The translations under genes and the position numbers were made by a program. Source: Sphingobacteriales bacterium (GTDB lineage Bacteria > Bacteroidota > Bacteroidia > Chitinophagales > Chitinophagaceae). Taken from it: a stretch of 64,000 nt of DNA. Location of the stretch: the NCBI GenBank assembly GCA_027484425.1, contig JAIXSZ010000037.1, positions 30,635 to 94,634 on the forward strand, written 5' to 3'. Below the pieces are notes generated by a model. That model searched no databases and was not told where the DNA came from. It was given only the letters and a program-made list of their open reading frames with translations. Numbering within the stretch: the first letter of the stretch is position 1; every line of letters begins with the position of its first letter. Shown here piece by piece: positions 19,355-29,821 of the stretch.

Positions 19355-20758
19355 CTATTTAAATATCTTACCCGGGTTCAGTATTCCTTTCGGGTCGAAA
19401 ATATTTTTTATCTGCTGCATCAGTTGCAGTTGCGTATTACCAAAGGCTATATCCATATAGTCTTTCTGCACCAGCCCTATACCATGCTCGCCCGATATTG
19501 TGCCCCCTAGTCGCACCACTTCTGCAAACAGTTTACGAATGCCTTCAGTCAATTTATTGTTCCAGTCGTCATCGCTCATACCTGCCTTTACTATGTTCAC
19601 ATGCAGGTTGCCATCACCCGCATGCCCATAACACACCGACTGGAAGCCATACTCCTCACCTAGTCGTTTTATTATGGTCAGCAACTCGGGTAACTCTGCC
19701 CTTGGCACTACGGTATCTTCCTCTTTGTACACAGAGTTGCTTTTTACAGCCTCACCTACTTTGCGGCGCAGCGTCCACAGCATTTGTTTCTGTTCATGGC
19801 TATCCGCCATCAGCACCTCATCTATGTCATATCGTTGCACTATTTGTGCTATAGCCTCCGCATCTCTGTACAGCTCATCCATGTGGTTGCCATCTACCTC
19901 AATTAACAGGTGAGCTGCCACATCGGGCGGCAGTTGTATGCCTGTGCTTTGCACATATCGCATAGACCATTCCAGCGCATCGCGCTCCATAAACTCCAGC
20001 GCACTGGGTGTATATCCAGCCAGAAATATTGCATTCACAGCTTCGCACGCTTCCACAGCACTTCTGAACGGCACCAGCAAAAGCAAGTCGTGTTTTACGG
20101 CAGGTATCAGCCGCAGCACTATTTTGGTTATCACCCCCAGTGTGCCCTCACTACCCACTATAAGTTGGGTAAGGTTATATCCGGTAGCGTTTTTTAGCAC
20201 ATTGGCACCCGTCCACATCACATCACCATTCGGTAATACTATTTCCAAATTCAGCACATAGTCTTTCACCACACCATACTTTACAGCACGTGGTCCACCA
20301 CTATTTTCAGACACATTACCGCCTATAAAGCAAGAGCCCTTGCTAGCAGGGTCGGGCGGATAAAACAACCCTTCTGCTTTCAGTTGTTCTTGTAGTACCT
20401 GTGTTATTACCCCTGGCTCTGTAGTTACCTGAAAGTTGCGCTTGTCTACATGCAGCACCTTGTCAAACCGTTTCATGTCCAGCACCACTCCACCTTTTAC
20501 CGGCAGTGCACCACCACTCAGTCCAGTGCCCGCGCCGCGAGGCGTTACGGGTAGCAGGTGCTCGTTGCAGTAAGCCATTATCCTACTCACCTCTAGTGTA
20601 GTAGCTGGCTGCACCACCACCTCTGGCATATATTGTAGGTCCTCAGTTTGGTCCGATGCACAGCGCTGTCGATGCTCGGTATCAGTATGTACATATTGTA
20701 CCCCTATTACCGATACTAAAAAGTCTACATGCGCCTGCATTACCTTATTATATTGCAT
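19355..20758 (-). CDS. FAD-linked oxidase (GlcD / D-lactate dehydrogenase type)
   Basis: 467-residue flavoprotein that oxidises a 2-hydroxy acid (glycolate, D-lactate or D-2-hydroxyglutarate class). The PCMH FAD-binding half shows TPRGAGTGLSGGALP and GGNVSENSGGPRAVKYG. The substrate half shows YGHAGDGNLHVNIV and SGEHGIGLVQKDY. ATG 20758 is preferred over a GTG five codons upstream. No iron-sulfur partner (GlcF) or GlcE is present nearby, so it appears to be a single-subunit enzyme. It is divergent from the SDR gene across a 373-bp region. Confidence 0.9.
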   Translation of the reverse strand: MQYNKVMQAHVDFLVSVIGVQYVHTDTEHRQRCASDQTEDLQYMPEVVVQPATTLEVSRIMAYCNEHLLPVTPRGAGTGLSGGALPVKGGVVLDMKRFDKVLHVDKRNFQVTTEPGVITQVLQEQLKAEGLFYPPDPASKGSCFIGGNVSENSGGPRAVKYGVVKDYVLNLEIVLPNGDVMWTGANVLKNATGYNLTQLIVGSEGTLGVITKIVLRLIPAVKHDLLLLVPFRSAVEACEAVNAIFLAGYTPSALEFMERDALEWSMRYVQSTGIQLPPDVAAHLLIEVDGNHMDELYRDAEAIAQIVQRYDIDEVLMADSHEQKQMLWTLRRKVGEAVKSNSVYKEEDTVVPRAELPELLTIIKRLGEEYGFQSVCYGHAGDGNLHVNIVKAGMSDDDWNNKLTEGIRKLFAEVVRLGGTISGEHGIGLVQKDYMDIAFGNTQLQLMQQIKNIFDPKGILNPGKIFK

Positions 20759-20832
20759 ACCACAAAGTTGCACAAAATATCAAAGCCTCAAATCACATTT
20801 TCCCTCCATCAGGTGCCTACTATACCCATTTC

Positions 20833-20862
20833 ACTGACGTAATTGCTATTAATTGCGTCAGT
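20833..20862. promoter_or_regulatory. 12-bp palindrome in a divergent intergenic region
   Basis: The arms ACTGACGTAATT (20833-20844) and AATTGCGTCAGT (20851-20862) are complementary except at one position, around a 6-nt centre. No T-run follows on either strand. It lies 75 bp upstream of the FAD-oxidase start and 270 bp upstream of the SDR gene, so an operator for a dimeric regulator is more likely than a terminator. The rest of 20759-21131 is AT-rich, with no other feature I can support beyond the promoter listed separately. Confidence 0.45.
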
Positions 20863-21087
20863 CATTAAACTAACTAATAATATAGTGTAACTATTTATCG
20901 GCTACAATCTACAATTGCATAAACAATGTACCCATCAATAACTATTCTCGGTAACAATGTAATTCCGCTGCAATATCAATGCGAACTTTAAAACCACATC
21001 AGGTTTAGAAAGATTATACACTCCGAATAACTGCCAATCTTATACTAAATAGTGCATTCGTTCACGAGATATAACTACCACACTGCA

Positions 21088-21115
21088 TTTGACAACAGAA
21101 TACGTTATACCTTTG
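21088..21115 (+). promoter_or_regulatory. Bacteroidota-type promoter of SDR gene
   Basis: TTTG (21088-21091) and TACCTTTG (21108-21115) match the -33 and -7 elements of Bacteroidota sigma factors (TTTG and TAnnTTTG), with a 16-bp spacer slightly shorter than usual. The predicted start is about 10 bases before the ATG at 21132. Confidence 0.5.
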
Positions 21116-21131
21116 ACATCCATTTCATAAC

Positions 21132-22118
21132 ATGATACTTGTTACCGGCGGCAGCGGATTTCTGGGGATGCATCTAGTGCAGTATTTATCGGCAATGGGC
21201 AAACCCGTGCGGGCACTCTATCACTCCACTCCCCCCAACCAACATTTGACATCGCTCCCGGGTATAGAGTGGATGCAATGCGACCTTCTCGATGTTTTTG
21301 CGGTAGAAGAAGCTATGCTGGGTGTTACAGACATTTATCATTGCGCTGCCATAGTCACATTTGCGCCACACCTACAGGAACAAATGCTTCATTTCAACCC
21401 AGAAAGCACCGCCAACATTGTCAATCAGGCAATAGAACAAGGCATCCGCAAGCTAGTCCATGTGAGCTCTGTAGCTGCTCTGGGCAGAAGCGGTGATGAA
21501 AATAAAGAAATCACCGAAGAGCAAGAATGGGCCGAAAGCAAATACAACTCAGCCTACGGCATCAGCAAATATCTGGCAGAAAATGAAGTGTGGCGTGGGA
21601 TAGGCGAGGGACTTAATGCTGTCATCATTAATCCGTCTGTAATACTTGGTGCTGGCGACTGGACCAAAGGCTCTGCCCAATTAATGTCTGTAGCTAATAG
21701 TGAATTCCCATTTTACACCCATGGCGTAAGTGGATGGGTAGATGTAGATGATGTAGTGCGTGCTATGGTCATCCTTATGAACGCAGACACCACCGAAGAA
21801 CGTTATATCATAAATAGTGGCAACCATGGCTTCCGTGAGGTCTTTACACTCATGGCACATGCGCTCGGCAAAAAACCACCACGCATTGCAGCTGGTAGCT
21901 TTATTACCAGTTTACTATGGCGGCTCAGCGCGTTTTACAGTTTCATTACAGGCAAAAACGTAGCCATCACCCGCGAAACCGCCGATACAGCCACTAGCTA
22001 CTCTTACTATAACAACGAAAAATTCTTAAAACATTTCCCAGACTTTTCTTACACTCCGATCTCCGATTCTGTGAGGAAAATGGCACAAGCATTCAAAAAC
22101 AATGCTGTTTCTGCATGA
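21132..22118 (+). CDS. NAD(P)-dependent epimerase/dehydratase (extended SDR)
   Basis: 328-residue extended short-chain dehydrogenase. The Rossmann motif TGGSGFLGMHL is at residues 5-15, the acidic dinucleotide region is near 50, VSSVAALG is near 114, and the catalytic YxxxK (YGISK) is near 142. Similar to dihydroflavonol-reductase/3-beta-HSD-like or epimerase members acting on sugar or terpenoid/steroid-like substrates. The exact substrate is unknown. It stands alone with its own promoter. Confidence 0.88.
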   Translation: MILVTGGSGFLGMHLVQYLSAMGKPVRALYHSTPPNQHLTSLPGIEWMQCDLLDVFAVEEAMLGVTDIYHCAAIVTFAPHLQEQMLHFNPESTANIVNQAIEQGIRKLVHVSSVAALGRSGDENKEITEEQEWAESKYNSAYGISKYLAENEVWRGIGEGLNAVIINPSVILGAGDWTKGSAQLMSVANSEFPFYTHGVSGWVDVDDVVRAMVILMNADTTEERYIINSGNHGFREVFTLMAHALGKKPPRIAAGSFITSLLWRLSAFYSFITGKNVAITRETADTATSYSYYNNEKFLKHFPDFSYTPISDSVRKMAQAFKNNAVSA

Positions 22119-22341
22119 TTTCAGGATAAATACAGCATGTAAAAAATTAAATCATTTTTTCGTTATTTAAAAAAACAATCGTAATCTTGCATCAAGGAAA
22201 GAAAAAGATGTTCCAGCCTTTCTTTCAGTACACCTGAAATTTCCTTTTACTATTTGTTGCAGTTATTTCAATGATGAATTTTTACAGACATTCAGGACTA
22301 ATCATTTTTATTCAAAAAATTCCAACGGAAAAAGATCTAGC

Positions 22342-24285
22342 ATGCCATACGACATTATGCAGCTAAATGATATGCTCATTCCTGAGCTTATCGATGTAGC
22401 TGACACGCTCAAAATAACTAATCCGGGATCTCTGGATAAACAAACACTGGTTTATAAAATATTGGACCAGCAGGCAATTATAGCCACTCCTGTTGCCGAT
22501 AAACCTAAAAAACGCCCAGGACGTAAACCTAAATCAGCCACCGAAGATACAATTGAAGTAACACCCATTGCTGCTGCGGAAGCCATAACAGAAGCTCCAG
22601 CTATTGCAGTACCAGAAGTTGCAACGGCACCTACTCCTATTTCAGTTGTTGAAGCCAAAAAAACCGAGGAAGTATCACAATCAGCTATCGAGGAGGTAAG
22701 AGAAACACCTTTATCTGCCTCTACCAGCAATACCACTCAAACTGATACTAACAACGACGCTGCCGACAAAAAGCGCAGACAACGCAAACCTAAAGAAGAC
22801 ATAATACCCAACATACGACCCAAACCCAACAACGACCCTATTCCTTCATGGGCGGAAAGAAGACCATCTGAACCAAGGCCTCCTCACTTGCAACGCCCGC
22901 AACCCAGAACACAGGAAGAACGCTCTGCCGAAACACAAAGAACAACTACAGAACAACCTACAAATACGCCCACAGCTACACCTGCTGATGAGGCTCCAAA
23001 ACCAGTTGTAAGTACTGGCATCACAATGCCCGTAATGGACTCGCCGGATGTACAACCTCCACAACAGTCTAACGAAAACGAGCAGCCTAAACCAGAACGC
23101 CCTCAACACCATCAACTCAACAGACCTCCTCGCAGAGATCAACCACAACAGAGCAACTTCAATCTAGAGTTTGAAGGTGTAGTAGCTAGCGAAGGCGTGC
23201 TGGAAATGATGCCTGATGGCTATGGTTTTTTGCGCAGCAGCGATTACAACTATCTTAGCTCTCCCGATGATATTTATGTCTCACCCTCGCAGATAAAACT
23301 GTTCGGACTGAAAACAGGTGATACCGTAAAAGGTAATGTACGTCCACCTAAAGAGGGTGAAAAATATTTCGCTCTTCTAAAGGTAGAAACCATCAACGGT
23401 AGACTGCCCGACGAAATACGCGATCGTGTACCTTTCGACTACCTTACACCGCTTTTCCCATTCGAAAAGCTGAACCTTACTACTACAGGCAGCAACTACA
23501 GCACTCGCATCATGGACCTCTTTACGCCCATAGGCAAGGGGCAACGTGGACTGATAGTAGCACAGCCCAAAACTGGTAAAACAATGTTGCTCAAGGAAGT
23601 AGCTAATGCTATTGCTGCTAACCACCCTGAGTGCTACCTCATGATAGTGCTGGTAGACGAGCGCCCTGAAGAAGTTACAGATATGCAACGGAGTGTAAGG
23701 GCAGAAGTAATCGCCTCTACTTTTGATGAGCCTGCAGACAAGCACGTTAAAGTATCTACTATAGCCCTGCAAAAAGCTAAGCGTCTGGTAGAAGTAGGAC
23801 ACGATGTGGTGATACTGCTCGACTCCATCACCCGTTTGGCTCGTGCTCACAATACCGTTGCGCCCGCCAGCGGCAAGGTGCTGAGTGGTGGTGTAGAGGC
23901 TAACGCTATGCAAAAACCAAAGCAGTTTTTTGGCGCTGCTCGTAAAATAGAAAATGGTGGCTCACTCACTATCCTCGCTACTGCTCTTATAGATACTGGA
24001 TCTAAAATGGACGAAGTAATCTTCGAAGAGTTTAAAGGTACCGGCAATATGGAGCTACAGCTAGATAGAAAATTGGCAAACAAGCGCATATATCCAGCTA
24101 TAGACATCACTTCATCTTCTACTCGCCGCGACGACTTGCTGCTAGACAAGGATGTACACAACAAAATGTGGCTGCTCCGCAATCATATTTCTGACATGAA
24201 CACTGACGAGGCTATGCACTTCTTGCTGAAGCAAATGAAAGGCACAAGAAGCAACGAAGAGTTTCTGGCTACCATGAATAAATAA
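22342..24285 (+). CDS. rho: Transcription termination factor Rho
   Basis: 647-residue hexameric RNA-dependent ATPase that terminates transcription. The order is: Rho N-terminal helix bundle (about 1-45); a disordered insertion of about 220 residues rich in Pro, Gln, Asn and Thr (about 48-270), much longer than in E. coli (419 aa total); an RNA-binding cold-shock-like domain ([17 protein letters not shown]); and the ATPase core with P-loop QPKTGKT near 413, [11 protein letters not shown] and [14 protein letters not shown]. Such insertions are typical of Bacteroidota Rho and may aid phase separation or RNA binding. A long AT-rich leader of about 220 bp could hold autoregulatory RNA. Confidence 0.97.
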   Translation: MPYDIMQLNDMLIPELIDVADTLKITNPGSLDKQTLVYKILDQQAIIATPVADKPKKRPGRKPKSATEDTIEVTPIAAAEAITEAPAIAVPEVATAPTPISVVEAKKTEEVSQSAIEEVRETPLSASTSNTTQTDTNNDAADKKRRQRKPKEDIIPNIRPKPNNDPIPSWAERRPSEPRPPHLQRPQPRTQEERSAETQRTTTEQPTNTPTATPADEAPKPVVSTGITMPVMDSPDVQPPQQSNENEQPKPERPQHHQLNRPPRRDQPQQSNFNLEFEGVVASEGVLEMMPDGYGFLRSSDYNYLSSPDDIYVSPSQIKLFGLKTGDTVKGNVRPPKEGEKYFALLKVETINGRLPDEIRDRVPFDYLTPLFPFEKLNLTTTGSNYSTRIMDLFTPIGKGQRGLIVAQPKTGKTMLLKEVANAIAANHPECYLMIVLVDERPEEVTDMQRSVRAEVIASTFDEPADKHVKVSTIALQKAKRLVEVGHDVVILLDSITRLARAHNTVAPASGKVLSGGVEANAMQKPKQFFGAARKIENGGSLTILATALIDTGSKMDEVIFEEFKGTGNMELQLDRKLANKRIYPAIDITSSSTRRDDLLLDKDVHNKMWLLRNHISDMNTDEAMHFLLKQMKGTRSNEEFLATMNK

Positions 24286-24310
24286 TCATTTACAAAGCTA
24301 AAACAACAAT

Positions 24311-24340
24311 AAAGGCAACCTCGCAAGAGGTTGCCTTTAT
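24311..24340 (+). terminator. Terminator after rho
   Basis: A perfect 13-bp hairpin with a GCAA tetraloop (arms 24311-24323 and 24328-24340), followed by TTTATAA, 25 bp after the rho stop. The symmetric A/T edges also allow termination of the convergent PAS gene. Confidence 0.9.
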
Positions 24341-24372
24341 TTATAACTACTGTAATTTCTGATGAATACCTC

Positions 24373-24930
24373 TTATGCCACCTCTGTTTTTTTTACCACA
24401 TTCCTTATCACATTATCTAGGTCCAGCAACACCGTCTTCAAGTATTTTATCACTTCATTTTTCAGGTCCTCGTCTTTGTTCCTGTCATCTTCCAGTATGT
24501 TCAGCAAACCTAGCGCTGTCGCGACAGGTGCTCTAACAATATGCGATTGTAGAAAAGCAATTTCTTCCAGCCTTTTGTAAGGCCTCATATCTTTAAAGTA
24601 TGCTGCTGCATAGGTTCTGCCTTCATTTTCAAAAAGATCGGCAGAGGTAATTAGCACTGGTATTTTCTCCCCCGACTTACTTAATATATGAGCATTAGTT
24701 TGATGAAAGTCGTTTGAATTGGTAAACTCTTCAAATTTTGCCGCAATAAATGCCAGCTCATCTTCAGGATGTAGTTTGGTTTGATGCAACCCTATCATCT
24801 CTTCTAGGGTATAACCCATTAGTCTTAGTGCCGCGTCATTTACAAAAGTAATAACGCCTGTTCTTACGTCTGCTACAAACACCGCATCATTACTCGCCTT
24901 TACAATTATTTTCAAAATATCTATCATCAT
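24373..24930 (-). CDS. PAS domain protein with His-phosphotransfer-like helix, no ATPase domain
   Basis: 185-residue soluble protein. Residues about 1-118 form a PAS domain (KASNDAVFVADVRTGVITFVN, LMGYTLEEMIG). Residues about 119-185 resemble the DHp/HisKA two-helix region of histidine kinases, with a candidate phospho-His at H130 in LQSHIVRAPVATALGLL. The coding sequence then stops: no HATPase_c (N, G1, G2 boxes) follows and none is found nearby. It may be a phosphotransfer or sensing adaptor used by a kinase elsewhere, or a truncated kinase. It lies between rho and the efflux operon. Confidence 0.75.
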   Translation of the reverse strand: MMIDILKIIVKASNDAVFVADVRTGVITFVNDAALRLMGYTLEEMIGLHQTKLHPEDELAFIAAKFEEFTNSNDFHQTNAHILSKSGEKIPVLITSADLFENEGRTYAAAYFKDMRPYKRLEEIAFLQSHIVRAPVATALGLLNILEDDRNKDEDLKNEVIKYLKTVLLDLDNVIRNVVKKTEVA

Positions 24931-25092
24931 AAATTTTTAACTAATTCAACACTATGAAAAATCCGTATACTGATAGTTATTCCCCCTCTCAACAACGCTA
25001 GAGCTTATAGCATTTTACTATAATATTGCAATAATACGCTATTTAACACTATAAACTACTACTAATATAAGTAGGTATTTGAGAACAGCTTT

Positions 25093-25138
25093 AAAAAGTA
25101 AGCCCGCAATGAACGTGTTCATTGCGGGCTTACTTTTT
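25093..25138. terminator. Long perfect terminator hairpin after RND operon
   Basis: A perfect 21-bp stem (25093-25113 with 25118-25138) around a CGTG loop, with A-tract and T-tract edges. It lies 13 bp downstream of the minus-strand stop of the RND gene and is a strong intrinsic terminator. Confidence 0.9.
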
Positions 25139-25151
25139 ACTCGTTTTATTG

Positions 25152-28100
25152 TTATTGCTCGTTTAAGTTCATTTTACCACTTACTTTTTTTATCCAGTCT
25201 TTCAGTCTGAAACTAAGTAGACACATTACTGGTACCACTATCAGCGTCAGCACAGTAGCAAAGCTCAGCCCATATATCATAGTCCATGCCAGTGGAGCCC
25301 AGAGAGCATTACTATCACCACCAAAGAATATATGTGGGTTGAAGTGTGTAAACAATCCAGCAAAGTCAATGTTAAGCCCTACAGCCAGTGGTATCAGTCC
25401 TAGTATTGCTGCCGTAGCTGTAAGCAGTACTGGAGTCATACGAGTACGACCTGCCTCTACAATAGAGTCATATGGGGTCATTCCTTCCTTCAGCATCAGG
25501 TCCATAAACTCTACCAGCAGTATTCCATTCCTTACCACTATACCCACCAGCGCCACTATACCTATACCACTCATTACCAAAGAGAAGGTATTGGCAAATA
25601 TACTATATCCTATCAGTACCCCAGTAATACTGAAAACTACCTCTGTCATTATAATAACGGTGCGGCTCAGCGAGTTGAACTGCAATACAAGTATCATAAA
25701 AATTAAGCTCACTGCTATCAGCATCGCATTACCCAGAAAGCCCATTGTTTCTGCTTGTTCTTCCTGTTGTCCACCCATTACTATATTCACGCCCGCTGGC
25801 ACAGGAAAATTACCAAGCTCGCCCTGCACTGCAGCCACTACGTCATTTGGCTCGTAACCTGTCAGTACGTTCGACGACAGAGCTATGATACGCTTCTGGT
25901 CTTTACGCTTTACACCGCCATAAGTAGTTGCATAACGAATGTCAGCAAATGCACTCACCGGCACGGTACGTATCATACCACCCATACCCATGTCTCTATA
26001 AATCACCGGCATGTTCCTTATTGCTTCCACATCTTTACGTTGCTCGGTAGAGTATCTGAGGTAAATAGGGTAGTCATCGTTCGCATCTCTAAACCTCGAT
26101 ACTTCCTTACCAAACACCGCTGTGCGCAGTGCACCAGCAACAGCGTAGGTACTGATACTTTCGTTGTTCATCCTGTTGCGGTCAAGGTCAAAGATGATTT
26201 CTGGCTTATTTGCCTGAAAATCGCTTCTCAGCTCTTCTATACCCGGCACCTGTCTTTTCTCCAGAAAGCGTTTCAGGCGGGTAGATGTTGCTATCAGCGT
26301 ATCCAGGTTGTCTCCTGTTATTTCTATAACCACTGGCTTAGGCAATGGTGGACCTCCTTGCTCTTTATCCACCGTCACTTCTGCTCCCGGATATTCTTTC
26401 ACTGCTGCTCTTATCTTATCTAGGTATGCAGCTGTTGATACGCCTTTGCGGTGAGAAAACTCTACGAATGCAACTGTTATTTTACCCTTGTTAGGAAAGT
26501 CGCCCACTTCATTAGTAGTGGGGTCTACTGCACCTACTGTTACGTTGGATATGACCGACTTTACTACAGGGTTCTTTTTACCGTTATTCAGGTCTATCTC
26601 TAGGGCTCTGTACACTTTTGTTTCTAGCTTCTGCAGCACAGCATCTGTATGCTTCTGATCGGTACCTATGGGCATATTCAGATACACATACACAAAGTTA
26701 GGGTCGCCCGATGGGAAGAATACAAACGGGGGCTGACGAGCGACATAGGTAGCTATCGATACCGGAAACAGAATGATAGTTCCTATCAGCACTAGCATGG
26801 GTCTTTTCAGTGCACGTACCAGCCAGCGGGTGTACCACTCTCTGAAAGCTGGCCATACCTTATTCTGGAAGTTAAATATCCATTTAGACAGTATGTACTT
26901 TTCCAGTAGTATAAACAGGTACAACACTATTACGAAGTTGCCCATACCTATGCCACCACCCAGATAAAAGATAGCTGCAATAGCCAGAAACACTACCAGT
27001 ATTGCCAAATCCTTGCGGGTAAATTTATTAGGTGCATGGTATTCATCATGGCTTTCCGCCTTCATAAAGCTTACTGCAAACACAGGGTTGATAAGGTAGG
27101 CAACCGCTAGCGATGCTAGCAATGTGATGATAAGCGTTACAGGCATAAAGAACATAAAACTACCTATCACCCCTTTCCAGAAAGCCAGTGGTATAAAGGG
27201 CACCAGTGTAGTAATAGTACCAGACAGTACTGGCAAAAACACCTCACCTGTGGCCATCTTTGCAGCCTCTTTTATACTTCGCTTTCCATTGTCAAACAGC
27301 CTGTGGGTATTCTCTATCACCACTATAGCATCATCCACCACTATACCTAGTGCCAGCAGGAAGGAGAACAGTACTATCATATTAAGCGTGAAGCCAATAC
27401 CTGGCAACACCAAAAAGGCAATAGCGCAAGACAGCGGAACCGACATAGCCACAAATAGCGCGTTGGTAACGCCCATGAAGAACATCAATATCAACGTCAC
27501 CAGGATAAAACCAATGATGATAGTGTTTACCAAGTCTACCAGTGTACTTTTTGTTGACTCTGATTGATCTCCTGTTATCACTATGGTTAGGTCTTTCGGC
27601 AATTCATCTTTTTGCATCTGTTTCACCAGTGCATCTATTGTTTCACTAGCTTCTATTAGGTTGGCACCACTCGCCTTTATCACATTCAGCGTTATCACAT
27701 TTTTACCATCCAGGCGTGCAAAGCTTTTCTGCTCCACAAATGTGTCAATTACCGTAGCTACATCTTTTAGGTAAATACTCCTACCCTGCTGATTCTTCAC
27801 TATGATGTCACCTATCTCTGATGCTGCTTTAAATTCATGTTTTACGCTCAGTATCCTTTTTTGATTATTCATAGATACCTCTCCTGCAGTCATAGATATA
27901 TTTTCGCTAGCAACAGTGCGATCAATGTCGTCAAATGTGAGACCAGCTGCCTGCATCCTGAATAAGTCTACGTTTATTTGTATCTCCCGCTCTGGTGCGC
28001 CCACTAGGTCTACTCTTTTTATAGCTTTTACCGCTTCTATCTTATCTTTTACCTTGTCAGCATAGCTTTTCAGCCTATTCAGGTCATAGTTACCCGATAC

Positions 28101-28550
28101 GTTTACGTTCAATATCGGAAACTCAGAAAAGTCTATATCCTTCACCTCTGGCTGAAACGGCAGATTTTGTGGCAAGTCTTGTTTGGCCTTATCCACTCCG
28201 TCTTTTACATCCTGTTTGGCCTTATCTACTTTTACATCTGTATTAAATTCTACTATTACCACAGAGTAATCCTGAAACGAGTTACTTGTTACTCGTTTCA
28301 CCCCTGTCAGGTTTTTTACCTGTTTTTCTATAGGTTTGGTCACCAGATTCTCCATGTTCTCTGGCGATGTACCTGGATACACTGTTTGTACTATTATCTG
28401 CGGCAGTTTTATTTCCGGAAACTGTTCTTTAGGCAGATTGATATACGCCATCAGCCCCGCCAAGGTGATAATGATGGTAAGTATATATACGGCCGTGCGA
28501 TTATCAATCACCCAGCTCGATGGTTTAAATTCTTTGAATTTGTCTTTCAT
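25152..28550 (-). CDS. RND-family efflux transporter permease
   Basis: 1132-residue inner membrane RND pump that drives export by proton uptake. N-terminal TM1 (AVYILTIIITLAGLMAYI) is followed by a porter domain. The TM4 proton-relay pair is in LGIVVDDAIVVIEN, and a second porter domain and TM7-12 follow. It is about 90 residues longer than AcrB. The surplus sits between the two halves and contains extra hydrophobic segments (LAILVVFLAIAAIFYLGG), as in other Bacteroidota pumps. It is the last gene of a tetR-tolC-adaptor-pump operon. Confidence 0.95.
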   Translation of the reverse strand: MKDKFKEFKPSSWVIDNRTAVYILTIIITLAGLMAYINLPKEQFPEIKLPQIIVQTVYPGTSPENMENLVTKPIEKQVKNLTGVKRVTSNSFQDYSVVIVEFNTDVKVDKAKQDVKDGVDKAKQDLPQNLPFQPEVKDIDFSEFPILNVNVSGNYDLNRLKSYADKVKDKIEAVKAIKRVDLVGAPEREIQINVDLFRMQAAGLTFDDIDRTVASENISMTAGEVSMNNQKRILSVKHEFKAASEIGDIIVKNQQGRSIYLKDVATVIDTFVEQKSFARLDGKNVITLNVIKASGANLIEASETIDALVKQMQKDELPKDLTIVITGDQSESTKSTLVDLVNTIIIGFILVTLILMFFMGVTNALFVAMSVPLSCAIAFLVLPGIGFTLNMIVLFSFLLALGIVVDDAIVVIENTHRLFDNGKRSIKEAAKMATGEVFLPVLSGTITTLVPFIPLAFWKGVIGSFMFFMPVTLIITLLASLAVAYLINPVFAVSFMKAESHDEYHAPNKFTRKDLAILVVFLAIAAIFYLGGGIGMGNFVIVLYLFILLEKYILSKWIFNFQNKVWPAFREWYTRWLVRALKRPMLVLIGTIILFPVSIATYVARQPPFVFFPSGDPNFVYVYLNMPIGTDQKHTDAVLQKLETKVYRALEIDLNNGKKNPVVKSVISNVTVGAVDPTTNEVGDFPNKGKITVAFVEFSHRKGVSTAAYLDKIRAAVKEYPGAEVTVDKEQGGPPLPKPVVIEITGDNLDTLIATSTRLKRFLEKRQVPGIEELRSDFQANKPEIIFDLDRNRMNNESISTYAVAGALRTAVFGKEVSRFRDANDDYPIYLRYSTEQRKDVEAIRNMPVIYRDMGMGGMIRTVPVSAFADIRYATTYGGVKRKDQKRIIALSSNVLTGYEPNDVVAAVQGELGNFPVPAGVNIVMGGQQEEQAETMGFLGNAMLIAVSLIFMILVLQFNSLSRTVIIMTEVVFSITGVLIGYSIFANTFSLVMSGIGIVALVGIVVRNGILLVEFMDLMLKEGMTPYDSIVEAGRTRMTPVLLTATAAILGLIPLAVGLNIDFAGLFTHFNPHIFFGGDSNALWAPLAWTMIYGLSFATVLTLIVVPVMCLLSFRLKDWIKKVSGKMNLNEQ

Positions 28551-28632
28551 GTCAGTTCTGTTAAACTACTATTGTGTGAAAAATTTGCATACTATGCCCA
28601 TGTAGCCGCCTCAGCCACACGCTGCACTGGGT

Positions 28633-29721
28633 TTATTGTATAGCTATTGGCTCGCCGTTGTCCAGATCTTCATAGCCAGCTATAATAATCTTGTCGCCTG
28701 CTTCCAATCCTGACAATACTTCTACCATGCCATTTGAGTTTCTTCCAGTTACTATATTCACCAGTTTAGCCTTGTTGCCATCTGCTATATACACCATCTG
28801 CCCTTCCGATGTTTTCTGTATCACAGATACCGGTACTACTATGGCCTTCGGATTTTCATAGTTAGCTATCTTCAGTATAGACGACATATTCGGGTGCAAC
28901 TTATTGTTGTTACCCAGTTTTATCTGCACGGTAAATGCGCGCGATAGCGGATCTACTGCCTTAGATACAAACGTGATCTTAGCTTTCACAGAGTCGTTCA
29001 TATCCGGAAATACTAATGTTGCTGGGTCGCCTACTTTTACTTTACCTATGTAGTTTTCACCCAGACTTGCTTCTGCTTTAAGATTGCTTGTATTTACAAT
29101 TCTTATAAAGCCTGCTGCCGACTGGTCGCCCACTTTCAGGCCCACCATATCTACCGTACCGTTAATAGGCGACAATATGTTATACAAGTCTTTATTGGCT
29201 TGCAATACTGCTTTTTGTTTCACCAGGTTTTCATAGGTTGCCTTAGCCGACATCAGCTGCACTTCGGTACCTATATTTTGCTCCCACAATTTCTGTTGTT
29301 TTTCAAACAGCGCTTTTGTCAGTTGTATCTGTGGCTCCAGTGCTGCTATTTGCTGGTCTGCTATCACATTGTCCAGCGATGCTAATACCTGACCTTTGCG
29401 CACGGCTTGTCCCACCTGCACATTCACACGATTCACAGTACCCATAGTGCGTGCCGTAGCATTTACTATTTCATCGCCGTTTATTTGTGCTTGCACTTCT
29501 ATTATCCCGTTAAACACCATCGGCTGTAGCTCTGCCACAGATACAGCAGTTGTTTTTCCACAGTTTTTATCTTTGTTGCCCGCCTCCAGCTTCTGAATCT
29601 TTATATCCAGTTCCGCTCTTTGTTTTTTCAGTGCAGACAGTTGAATAGTGGGGTCGCCGGCATTGCCCCCGCACGATGCTAGTATCATGGCTGGTACTGC
29701 TAATAAAAATATTCGTTTCAT
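28633..29721 (-). CDS. RND efflux periplasmic adaptor lipoprotein
   Basis: 362-residue membrane fusion protein linking pump and outer membrane channel. Signal MKRIFLLAVPAMILASCGG has a lipobox with Cys at residue 18. The order is: coiled coil at about 28-50; lipoyl/barrel-sandwich halves (VNVQVGQAVRKGQVLASLD and ILSPINGTVDMVGLKVGD) flanking the helical hairpin; a beta-barrel; and a C-terminal membrane-proximal domain (GLEAGDKIIIAGYEDL). The start at 29721 is chosen because it gives the lipoprotein signal. It lies between tolC and the pump, same strand. Confidence 0.93.
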   Translation of the reverse strand: MKRIFLLAVPAMILASCGGNAGDPTIQLSALKKQRAELDIKIQKLEAGNKDKNCGKTTAVSVAELQPMVFNGIIEVQAQINGDEIVNATARTMGTVNRVNVQVGQAVRKGQVLASLDNVIADQQIAALEPQIQLTKALFEKQQKLWEQNIGTEVQLMSAKATYENLVKQKAVLQANKDLYNILSPINGTVDMVGLKVGDQSAAGFIRIVNTSNLKAEASLGENYIGKVKVGDPATLVFPDMNDSVKAKITFVSKAVDPLSRAFTVQIKLGNNNKLHPNMSSILKIANYENPKAIVVPVSVIQKTSEGQMVYIADGNKAKLVNIVTGRNSNGMVEVLSGLEAGDKIIIAGYEDLDNGEPIAIQ

Positions 29722-29821
29722 TTTATAGTGTGTTATTTGTTTAGTTGAAGATTGTATTGAACCAATATTGTTTGTTGTACTCACGTTGTATGTTTTTTAA
29801 ACCTAGATTGATTAGTCTTAT

